A stretch of 64,000 bases of DNA, from NCBI GenBank assembly GCA_016716965.1, contig JADJUP010000030.1, forward strand, positions 124,001-188,000, written 5' to 3'. The notes below the pieces were generated by a model. The model saw only the letters and a program-made list of their open reading frames with translations. It made no database searches and was not told where the DNA came from. The translations under genes and the position numbers were made by a program. This DNA comes from Sulfuritalea sp. (GTDB taxonomy: Bacteria > Pseudomonadota > Gammaproteobacteria > Burkholderiales > Rhodocyclaceae). Each line of letters opens with the position of its first letter. The first letter of the stretch is position 1. Of this stretch, positions 1 to 7,542 are shown in pieces.

Positions 1-1809
1 CGCCTCGATACCGATGCCCGTGGTTTCCGCATCGCGCATTTCGCCCACCATGATGATGTCCGGGTCGGCCCGCAGGAAGGCCTTCATCACCATCGGGAAG
101 TCCATCACCTTCTTATTCACCTGAACCTGGCGCAAGCCCTTCTGGGTGATTTCGACCGGATCCTCGGCGGTCCAGATCTTGGTATCCACGGTATTCAGGT
201 AACCCAGCACGGAGTGCAGCGTGGTGGTCTTGCCGGAACCGGTCGGGCCGCAGACGAAGAACAATCCATAAGGCTTGGAAATCGTTGCTTTGAGCTTGAC
301 GAGGTTGGTCGGCAGCACGCCCAGCTTGTCCAGCGGAATCGGTTCGCCACCGGCAAGGATACGCATGACGACGTCTTCGACACCACCGGTCGATGGAATC
401 GTCGCTACCCGCAGTTCGATGTCGAGCGGACCGTACTTCTTGAACTTGATCTTGCCGTCCTGCGGTTTGCGGCGCTCGGCGATGTCGAGATCGCACATGA
501 TCTTGAGGCGAGCCACCATGGCATTGCGGTAGCTGGCCGGAACCTCAATGTACTTCTGCAACGAACCATCGCGGCGGAAGCGGATCAGCACCTTGTCCTT
601 GCCAAGTCCGGGCTCGATATGAATGTCCGAAGCGCCCATCTGATAGGCGTCAACGATGATCTTGTTGACGAGCTTCACCAGTTCGTTGTCGGCCGCCGCG
701 GAAATGTCGTCGCTGGCGTTGCCTTCGCCATCCATGTCTCCCTCGTCGAGGGTCGACAGCAGATCGCCGACGGAGCTGTCATCCGTGTACCCGGGAACCC
801 CCGATGCACCGAACAACAGATCGAGCATCTGTACATACTCGTGGTTGGTGGTCACCCGATAGACCACTTTCCCTCGGGGGAAAACGTTGTTGACGATACG
901 CGAACCCTTGACCTGTTCAGGATCGAGGCAGACCACCATGATGCCTTCGGAACTCTCCTCCACCGGAGCCCACTTGCTCTGCTCCAGAAAGTCCCGCTTG
1001 AGGTTCTTCAGCAGATCCGCCGGCTTGATTCGATCCGAACGGAAGGGCTCATAGGGCACGTTGAAGAACTTGGCCAGCGCGGCGCCCAGCGCCGGGTGCT
1101 TGACCTGGAACTCATTGACCAGGACTTCCTCGATATCGAGATTCTTGCGTCGCGCGGTGCGCGTTGCCAATTCCAGTTCCTGCGCCGAAATGACGGCATC
1201 CGACACCAGGAAGTCGTACTTCGTCTTGACCGCCTGCGCCGGCTTGCTGCGCTGGGTGAAGGCAATCGCCAGCGTCTCGCAAAGCCCCTTGACACCGTCC
1301 ATTGCAACTGCAGCGAATGGTGTGCCGGCCTTGTTGTTGATGATCTGCACGACGCCGAGCAGTTCCGCACTCTGCGCATCGACAACAGGCGCCACCAGCA
1401 TCTGTTTGGTGCGGTAGCCGGTGCGCTTGTCCACCTCCTGCAGGAAACGCAAAGACGGATTGATCGCCTTCAATTCCGCTTCGTCGTAAACGTCGCGGAT
1501 ATTCACGGTTTTCTTGGACAGCGCCACATGGCCGGCGATGCTCTGGTCGGCGATCGGCAGGCGCAGATCCTTGAACGAATTCAGGCCGGTCTTGACCTTG
1601 GATACTATCGACGCCTTGTCGTCTCCGACGGTGTAGATGGTCAATCGATCCGCGTTGAACAAGCTGCAGATCTCGCCGGAGAGTTCCAGCATGATCTCGT
1701 CGATATTGGCAGTGGCATGAATCTTGTTCGTGACGACTTGCAGGTTCGTAAAGAACGCAAGTCGGGTATCCACATCGGATGCGTTGCTTGTAGCTGGAAC
1801 GGCACTCAT
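1..1809 (-). CDS. GAF-domain GspE/PilB-type secretion ATPase (3' end cut by window)
   Basis: Hexameric ATPase of the type II secretion/type IV pilus superfamily, expected at the inner membrane. 603 codons are visible from ATG at 1809 and the C-terminus is missing. An N-terminal GAF-like domain occupies about residues 15-165, a GspE-type N-domain follows, and the ATPase core starts near residue 310. Walker A is GPTGSGKTT near residue 520; the Walker B region DPDIIMVGEMRD is near 590. The start overlaps the stop of the upstream cyclic-nucleotide-binding gene as ATGA, so translation is probably coupled. GspE proteins do not normally carry GAF, so nucleotide or small-molecule control is inferred. 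It is not next to other gsp or pil genes in the window. The superfamily call is firm; which machine it drives is unknown. Confidence 0.85.
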   Translation of the reverse strand, partial: MSAVPATSNASDVDTRLAFFTNLQVVTNKIHATANIDEIMLELSGEICSLFNADRLTIYTVGDDKASIVSKVKTGLNSFKDLRLPIADQSIAGHVALSKKTVNIRDVYDEAELKAINPSLRFLQEVDKRTGYRTKQMLVAPVVDAQSAELLGVVQIINNKAGTPFAAVAMDGVKGLCETLAIAFTQRSKPAQAVKTKYDFLVSDAVISAQELELATRTARRKNLDIEEVLVNEFQVKHPALGAALAKFFNVPYEPFRSDRIKPADLLKNLKRDFLEQSKWAPVEESSEGIMVVCLDPEQVKGSRIVNNVFPRGKVVYRVTTNHEYVQMLDLLFGASGVPGYTDDSSVGDLLSTLDEGDMDGEGNASDDISAAADNELVKLVNKIIVDAYQMGASDIHIEPGLGKDKVLIRFRRDGSLQKYIEVPASYRNAMVARLKIMCDLDIAERRKPQDGKIKFKKYGPLDIELRVATIPSTGGVEDVVMRILAGGEPIPLDKLGVLPTNLVKLKATISKPYGLFFVCGPTGSGKTTTLHSVLGYLNTVDTKIWTAEDPVEITQKGLRQVQVNKKVMDFPMVMKAFLRADPDIIMVGEMRDAETTGIGIEA

Positions 1810-2873
1810 ACGGCTGACTCCATGACACCAGTGTGCGCCCGCATGCCACCATCGAGCAGTACCGCATTGAACCCACGCTGTGAAAGCAGAAATGCGGCAG
1901 CGGAACTGCGGCGCCCGGTCTGGCAATAAACTATGTATTCAACGGAAGGGTCCAGCGCGGCGGACGCCTGGCGAATGTCGTCGAGCGGAATGTTGATGGC
2001 ACCCGGAAACCCGTCGTTGCGGTACTCGGCAGCAAACCGGACGTCTATCCAAATTGCGCCTGCGGCCACCCGCCGCTCCGCTTCCACGCCGGAAACCTTC
2101 TGCAACAAGGGCGCACGCAGCAATTCGTTGAAGTCGTCTTTGGAAAGGCGCAGCAACACGCCATCCGTTTTCATCACTACCGTCGCATTGCGCACCGTGT
2201 CCGCAACCAGTGCCTCTTCGCCGAATGCATTGCCTGCCTTCAGCTCGGCCAGTTCCATGGAAGATCCCGCAACGAGCCGGGATACCTTGCAACGCCCGCT
2301 TTCGATCAGGTAATAAAAATCGCCGGCCCCACCCTGCTCGATAATTGTTTGGCCACGCTTTACATTAACCCGCTTGAATTTGCCGAGCAAGGACTGGATA
2401 TTCGCCGGCGGCAGGGATGCGAACGCACCAACCGTCAGATTATCCAGCGCAAACATTCCCGACATCATGCGCCAATCGGTCGGCTCGCCCCCCGCCAGCG
2501 CTCTCGAAGCCGGCACGGCGAGCTGGTTCCAGGTCAGTACGATATCCAGCGTGTCTTCTTCAAGGGCCAGCAGTTCCACATCGGTAATTGCCTTGCTCTT
2601 TCGCGGCACCTTTCCGCTGCGAGCGAGCGGAGCCGCAGCGAGATCATGCCCCCCCACCAATACACGAGTGGTCCCATCGGGCAGACTGGCAAGAAGTTGG
2701 CCACTTATCAGGTACACCACCTGCCCGCTCCAGTCTGAAGCACGAAACGGATCGAGGTCGCGTGCGAAAGGATAGGTGGAACAACGTGGCAGCAACTCGT
2801 GCAATCCTTCGCTGCGCAGCGACATCAGCGGTTGCAGACGACCCAGAAGTTCAGTGGTCACCGTGATCGACAT
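1806..2873 (-). CDS. Cyclic nucleotide-binding and rhodanese domain protein
   Basis: About 355 residues. After a poorly conserved N-terminal half, a cNMP-binding domain lies at about 160-260. It contains the phosphate-binding-cassette-like segment FGEEALVADTVRNATV, which keeps the FGE and Arg elements. A rhodanese domain at about 265-345 has a cysteine loop, YCQTGRRSS, so the active Cys is present. There is no helix-turn-helix, so it is not a CRP-type transcription factor. ATG 2873 is preferred because it follows the upstream gene's stop immediately; a TTG at 2879 is also in frame. It lies directly before the GAF-GspE ATPase and after cyclase and phosphodiesterase-like genes. It is therefore a good candidate for the cAMP effector of this operon (inference). 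Confidence 0.85.
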   Translation of the reverse strand: MSITVTTELLGRLQPLMSLRSEGLHELLPRCSTYPFARDLDPFRASDWSGQVVYLISGQLLASLPDGTTRVLVGGHDLAAAPLARSGKVPRKSKAITDVELLALEEDTLDIVLTWNQLAVPASRALAGGEPTDWRMMSGMFALDNLTVGAFASLPPANIQSLLGKFKRVNVKRGQTIIEQGGAGDFYYLIESGRCKVSRLVAGSSMELAELKAGNAFGEEALVADTVRNATVVMKTDGVLLRLSKDDFNELLRAPLLQKVSGVEAERRVAAGAIWIDVRFAAEYRNDGFPGAINIPLDDIRQASAALDPSVEYIVYCQTGRRSSAAAFLLSQRGFNAVLLDGGMRAHTGVMESAV

Positions 2874-2875
2874 CG

Positions 2876-3643
2876 TCAAAACTCGAACAGCTGGTTGTTT
2901 TGCAGCATACCGGGGCGAAACTCTCCGATACAGTCCTCGATCTCCTGCATGGTCAATTCGATCTGGCCCGGCTTCAGATGGGTGATGAACACCTCAGCAT
3001 CACGCTGCAGATTGGTCAGTTCCTCCAGAAGCATGCTTGGACAGAGATGAAGTGACGCCACTGCAAGGCGCTTCTCGCCATTTGAAAATGCGCACTCGAT
3101 GATCAGGTAGCGAAGGTTTCGCATCTGATTTACCTGTTGCCAGAGTTCCGGGCATGGCCCCGTATCCCCTGTGAATACAAGGCTCGCATTGCCCGAATCG
3201 AGTTGGTAACCCACCGCAGGCACGGTATGGTTGGCCGGCAGCGGTATGACCTTGCGCCCGTCTAGATCGATCGCTTCTCCGACACGGATGGGCGAAAAAC
3301 GCATGAAAGGCTTTTCCGGTGTCGGGATCTCGCTGAAATCCGGCCAGATTGCCCAATTGAAGATATGGGCACGAATGATTTCCAGAGTCGCCTCCGTGGC
3401 ATGCACGGTGACAGGGCGATTGCGCATGTCGCCCACCGTGTCGACCATGAATGGCAATGACGCCAGGTGATCAAGGTGAGAGTGTGTAATAAATACGTGA
3501 TCGATCTGGGCAAGCTCGGCGATCGCCAGGTCGCCGACTCCGGTACCGGCATCGATCAGAATGTCGTTGTCGACGAGCAAGGAAGTGGTACGTAGATGGC
3601 GTCCGCCAATTCCACCGCTGCAGCCGAGGATGCGTACCTTCAT
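2876..3643 (-). CDS. Metallo-beta-lactamase fold protein, class II cyclic-nucleotide phosphodiesterase-like
   Basis: 255 residues from ATG 3643, just downstream of the cyclase stop; the open frame extends further upstream but conservation starts at MKVRILGCSGG. The metal motif THSHLDHLASLP matches the beginning of the class II cAMP phosphodiesterase signature (HxHLDHxxxL). Later metal-site segments are ANHTVP, FTGDTGP and FITHLKPGQ. The family includes CpdP-type cAMP phosphodiesterases and RNase Z-like enzymes. Placement directly after an adenylate cyclase favours a cyclic-nucleotide phosphodiesterase, but substrate is inferred. It would provide the off-switch for the cyclase encoded by the preceding gene. 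Confidence 0.75.
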   Translation of the reverse strand: MKVRILGCSGGIGGRHLRTTSLLVDNDILIDAGTGVGDLAIAELAQIDHVFITHSHLDHLASLPFMVDTVGDMRNRPVTVHATEATLEIIRAHIFNWAIWPDFSEIPTPEKPFMRFSPIRVGEAIDLDGRKVIPLPANHTVPAVGYQLDSGNASLVFTGDTGPCPELWQQVNQMRNLRYLIIECAFSNGEKRLAVASLHLCPSMLLEELTNLQRDAEVFITHLKPGQIELTMQEIEDCIGEFRPGMLQNNQLFEF

Positions 3644-3648
3644 AGTTT

Positions 3649-5874
3649 CTACTTTGTTTCGAAAATGGTAACGCCGTCCCAATTTTCGCCGGGCGGTTCC
3701 TTGCGCAAATGCTCCACGCGCTTGATGTACAGCTCATAAAGATAACGGGGCTTCATGCGCTGAAGATTCATCAGCGTCAGTTCCGCCTGATCCCAGTCCT
3801 GCGAACGATACGCGCGGAGAGCCTGATTCCACAACTTTATCTCTTCCATATCCTCGCGGGACACCTTGCCGTCCTCGCCAACCGGCTCATAGATACCGAC
3901 CGGGTCTTCCTTGCCCTTTACCCTCACTCGATCAAGCTCGCGAAACACGAATTCCTTTTTCAGCAACTCACGCGTGGATTCGCCGACGATGAAACCAACG
4001 CCATACTGCTTGGTGATGCCTTCCAGCCGGGAACCCAGATTGACCGCATCTCCCATGACCGTATAGGACTGGCGCACGGGCGACCCCATGTCACCGACTG
4101 TCATAGGCCCTGTATTGACGCCGACGCCAATCTTGAGTTCGGGCCAGCCACGCGCCACCAAATCCTTGTTCAGCTCATGCAGCGCAACATCCATCTCCAA
4201 CCCGGTAAGGACCGCGTTCCTGGCATGCTCCGGATCATCAACCGGGGCACCCCAGAAGGCCATGATGGCGTCGCCGATATATTTGTCAAGCGTACCCCGA
4301 TGCTTGCGCACTACCAGCGTCATCGCACCGAGGTACTGGTTCATCAGGGTCGCCAGTTCTTCCGGTTCCAGGCCTTCGGAAATCGTCGTAAATCCGCGTA
4401 CATCGGAAAACAGTACCGTAAGCTCGGCTTTGCGCCCTGCCATGCTGTAATTTTCGGGATCGCGACTCATCTCCTCGACAAGCTCCGGAGGAACGTACTG
4501 TCCGAACAAACCCGTAAGCTGGCGCTTGGTGCGTGATTCGACGAAATAGCCCCATGACATGTTCATCGCGTAAAGCAGGGCCACCGCTATCATGCCATTG
4601 GCAAGAGGCAGCACTACATTTGAGACATGCCAGAACCCGAAATTGACGCTGAGCAGCAACAACAGCACGATACCGCCGACGACGGTGGCCCGGAACGGCG
4701 AAAGCATCGGCAACAGGAACACCATGACGCCGCCGGCAATCAGGACAAGGAGCACGTCGGCACCAAGAATGTAGGGGGGTTTGTGCTTGATGGTCCCAGA
4801 CAGCATTCCGGCGATCAGGTTGGCGTGGACTTCAACTCCGGCATAGGCAGCACCAACAGGGGTCGCCCGCAAGTCCATCAGTCCAGGCGCAGTGGTACCG
4901 ATCAGGATAACCCGCCCTTCAAGCTGATCTTTGGGTACCCGATCGTTAAGGACATCAGTAATCGGGATGTACGGGAAGCTCCCCTGGTAGCCGCGATAGG
5001 GAATCAGCGTCGCCGCATTTTCATCGACCGGGATGCGCATTTCAGCACCATCGGCTGTTTTCAGCGCAAGCCATTCCATCGCGGCATAGGAACCGGGCGT
5101 CTTTTCCGGGTAACCCGGCGTAACGGTTGGATTGCCCAGCAAATTGCGCACCATCGCCAGTGACAGTGACTCGTAGTATTGGCCATTGTGCTCGACCAGC
5201 AGCGGCACGCGGCGCGAAGTCCCGTCAATATCGACCAAGGGATTGAAGTGCCCGGCACCGGCCGCGGCTTTCTGAAACTCCGGCAGGTTCCCGCCATAAC
5301 TGACCCATTGCGTAAATGCAATGCGACGACCGGCAAATGTACCGGCAGGAAAAGTCGGCTGTGGCGCAGCACCGGAATTGACACCACCTTCCTTGCTGGA
5401 AAAGTAGTAGCCGAGGATGGCAGGGCGATTCTTCAGGGCTGCAGCGAAGCGGGCATCGTTATCGAGTTGTGGCCGCAACTCGCGCAAAGTTGCCTGGAAG
5501 CCCGGCACATCCTTCAACTCCTTGGCGGCCAGGGACTCGAGCGACTTGAGTCCGGAACTGTCGTCCGGTTCGGCAAACACCACGTCGAATCCGACCAGTC
5601 GAATGCCGTAGCGATCGAAGAGCTTGTCCATCAGGGTCGCGAGCTTGTCGCGCCCCCAGGGCCAGCGCCCCTGCTCGGCCAGCGATTTCTCGTCGATATC
5701 AAGAATCACGACCCTCGGATCAAGGGTCTTGGGCATGGTCAGGCGTACCTTGACATCATAGATAAGCGAGTCCATGTGATTGATGAACGGAATCTGGTAG
5801 ACGCGCGCCGAATGGCCGAGCAGAACCAGAAGGATCAGGAGGCCCAGTCCGTAGCGGGGAAGGTACTGTTTCAA
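3649..5874 (-). CDS. CHASE2-domain class III adenylate cyclase
   Basis: 741 residues starting at a TTG with AGGTGA just upstream. One N-terminal membrane segment precedes a large extracytoplasmic CHASE2 sensor (about 30-330, including GRWPWGRDKL). Three membrane helices follow at about 345-430, then a cytoplasmic class III cyclase domain at about 470-650. Both metal aspartates are visible in VLFSDVRGFT and YIGDAIMAFWGAP. The Lys of DKYIGD and Thr of SYTVMGD fit ATP rather than GTP specificity. Transition-state residues appear in NLGSRLEG. It makes cAMP in response to an unknown periplasmic signal. The sensor architecture matches the kinase at the start of this operon, implying two parallel outputs from similar sensors. 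Confidence 0.93.
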   Translation of the reverse strand: MKQYLPRYGLGLLILLVLLGHSARVYQIPFINHMDSLIYDVKVRLTMPKTLDPRVVILDIDEKSLAEQGRWPWGRDKLATLMDKLFDRYGIRLVGFDVVFAEPDDSSGLKSLESLAAKELKDVPGFQATLRELRPQLDNDARFAAALKNRPAILGYYFSSKEGGVNSGAAPQPTFPAGTFAGRRIAFTQWVSYGGNLPEFQKAAAGAGHFNPLVDIDGTSRRVPLLVEHNGQYYESLSLAMVRNLLGNPTVTPGYPEKTPGSYAAMEWLALKTADGAEMRIPVDENAATLIPYRGYQGSFPYIPITDVLNDRVPKDQLEGRVILIGTTAPGLMDLRATPVGAAYAGVEVHANLIAGMLSGTIKHKPPYILGADVLLVLIAGGVMVFLLPMLSPFRATVVGGIVLLLLLSVNFGFWHVSNVVLPLANGMIAVALLYAMNMSWGYFVESRTKRQLTGLFGQYVPPELVEEMSRDPENYSMAGRKAELTVLFSDVRGFTTISEGLEPEELATLMNQYLGAMTLVVRKHRGTLDKYIGDAIMAFWGAPVDDPEHARNAVLTGLEMDVALHELNKDLVARGWPELKIGVGVNTGPMTVGDMGSPVRQSYTVMGDAVNLGSRLEGITKQYGVGFIVGESTRELLKKEFVFRELDRVRVKGKEDPVGIYEPVGEDGKVSREDMEEIKLWNQALRAYRSQDWDQAELTLMNLQRMKPRYLYELYIKRVEHLRKEPPGENWDGVTIFETK

Positions 5875-5904
5875 GAGATCACCTGCGACCGTGCGTGTGC
5901 AGCA

Positions 5905-6687
5905 TCAGCCCTTGAGGAAAAACTCCATTTTCGTACCGGCCAGTTCGATCACGTCATGATCGGCAAGCTGATGCGCCTGGGTGCCAAGCGCCGCCCCATT
6001 GACCACGGGGAAACTGGCACCTTCGACATGAGTAATGAAATAGCCATGTGGCCGACGCGCGATGACCGCCACCTGGACGCCCGGCTTGCCGAGCGTGGTA
6101 AGCGTCTTGACCAACTCCATCTCTTTGCCGGCGTTGCCGCCAGAGAGAATCTGGATTGCACCCAGAGGCAAGGCCGCGGCAGCCGGAGGCGGCGTCGGCG
6201 CCGGGTGGGGCGCCATACCAGGCGAGGTCGCGGTGTGGGCGGCAGGAGGCACCGAAGGAGGCGCCGAAGCCGCCGCAGGAGCCGCCGAAGCGACCGGAGG
6301 CGCCGCTTGCGGTGCGGGAGCGGCAGGCGGGGCCGAAGCCACGGCGCCAGGTCGCAGAATCATGGTCTTTTCGAAATCAGCCGAACCCGTTTGCTGCGGC
6401 AGTTCGCTGACATACTTGAGGCGGTACTTGCCCAGCTCGATCGTGTCCCCGTTCTTCAGGAAGTGCTTCTTCACCGACTGTCCGTTAACGAACGTGCCAT
6501 TGGTGCTGCCCAGATCCTCAAGGAAGGAATCATTGAGTATGGTAATCACCACCGCGTGCTCACCGGAGATCGCCAGATTGTCAATCTGGATATCGTTGTG
6601 CGGCTTGCGGCCGATCGTGGTCCGCTCCTTGTTCAAGGGAATTTCCTTGAGCATCGTGGTTTCCATGCTGAGTATGAGCTTAGCCAT
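5905..6687 (-). CDS. FHA-domain protein with Ala/Pro linker and second FHA-like domain
   Basis: 260 residues. The N-terminal FHA domain (about 20-95) has the canonical phosphothreonine-binding elements: GR in TIGRKPHND, SGEH, and STNGTFVNG. A linker of about 70 residues made mostly of Ala and Pro follows. The C-terminal 85 residues form a second FHA-like fold with divergent motifs (LTTLGKPG, FPVVNGAAL). FHA proteins bind Thr-phosphorylated partners; here the partner is presumably a substrate, or the autophosphorylated form, of the CHASE2 kinase two genes upstream. The gene lies between the PP2C and cyclase genes with gaps of 23 and 30 bases. Confidence 0.9.
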   Translation of the reverse strand: MAKLILSMETTMLKEIPLNKERTTIGRKPHNDIQIDNLAISGEHAVVITILNDSFLEDLGSTNGTFVNGQSVKKHFLKNGDTIELGKYRLKYVSELPQQTGSADFEKTMILRPGAVASAPPAAPAPQAAPPVASAAPAAASAPPSVPPAAHTATSPGMAPHPAPTPPPAAAALPLGAIQILSGGNAGKEMELVKTLTTLGKPGVQVAVIARRPHGYFITHVEGASFPVVNGAALGTQAHQLADHDVIELAGTKMEFFLKG

Positions 6688-6710
6688 TGTTTTCGTCCTT
6701 CGAGGTCACA

Positions 6711-7532
6711 TCACTTGAACCAGGCCAGCAAACGGGACCACCAGCCGCGCTTTGCCGGATAGTCGCCCTTCACCTTGACCAGTATTACCGAAACGTTGTC
6801 GCGGCCGCCGTTGTCATTGGCCATCTGGATCAGTTGCATCGCGCACAACTCCAGGTTTGCCGACAGGGCTCCAAGAGTCATCGCGATTTCATCATCCTCA
6901 ACCATGTCATTGAGACCATCCGAGCAAAGCAGGTACACGTCGCCCGGCAATACCGCGTGGTCGTGGATTTCGGCAGCCACTTCTGGATCGATACCGACCG
7001 CGCGCGTCACCAGATTCTTGTTTTGCGAATGGCGCGCCTGTTCGGCAGTAATCAGGCCGGCATCCATCTGCTCCTGCAGCAGCGAGTGGTCACGGGTGAT
7101 CTGCTGGAAATCTTCGCCACGCAAGCGATACATGCGCGAGTCGCCAATGTGGCCAACCGTCACCCGGTTGTCGTGAAACACCGCAACGACCAATGTGGTG
7201 CCCATGCCCGCATACTGCGGCTGGCTTTGTGACGCCTGGTAGATGGCCCCATTGACACGGGCCATTTCCGCCACGAGCGTTGTCTGCGCCCAGGATTGGC
7301 CGGAGGCGTCCAGGCTGCTCGGCTCCCGTTCAAGGAAGGCTCGATCCAGTTCAGATCCGAGCAGGGCCGTGGCCATGCCGCTGGCCACCTCGCCCGCGTT
7401 GTAGCCACCCATGCCATCGGCCAGCACGGCAAACCCGCGCACCGGATTGGCGAGGACGGCATCCTCGTTGTTCGAACGCACCATGCCCGGATTGCTGCTG
7501 GCGACAATTTCCAGAACGGTGCTCATGTCCAT
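6711..7532 (-). CDS. PP2C-family Ser/Thr protein phosphatase (Stp1/PrpC type)
   Basis: 273 residues from ATG 7532, preceded by GAGG at suitable spacing; GTG 7538 and ATG 7526 are alternatives. PP2C motifs occur in order: RSNNEDAV, VLADGMGGYNAGE, IGDSRMYRLR, and LLCSDGLNDMV, followed by DNGGRDNVSVI. These contain the Asp ligands of the two-metal centre. It should remove phosphate from Ser/Thr on the kinase and its targets. The gene begins 10 bases after the kinase stop, the usual kinase-phosphatase pairing seen in type VI secretion and cell-envelope signalling loci, although no secretion genes other than the GspE-like ATPase are present here. Confidence 0.93.
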   Translation of the reverse strand: MDMSTVLEIVASSNPGMVRSNNEDAVLANPVRGFAVLADGMGGYNAGEVASGMATALLGSELDRAFLEREPSSLDASGQSWAQTTLVAEMARVNGAIYQASQSQPQYAGMGTTLVVAVFHDNRVTVGHIGDSRMYRLRGEDFQQITRDHSLLQEQMDAGLITAEQARHSQNKNLVTRAVGIDPEVAAEIHDHAVLPGDVYLLCSDGLNDMVEDDEIAMTLGALSANLELCAMQLIQMANDNGGRDNVSVILVKVKGDYPAKRGWWSRLLAWFK

Positions 7533-7542
7533 GGTCACGCCC

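Noticed and set aside
6170..6350. GC-rich near-repetitive tract in the FHA gene as a mobile or CRISPR-like repeat.
   Set aside because: It is an Ala/Pro linker with irregular codon repeats; no fixed unit or spacers.
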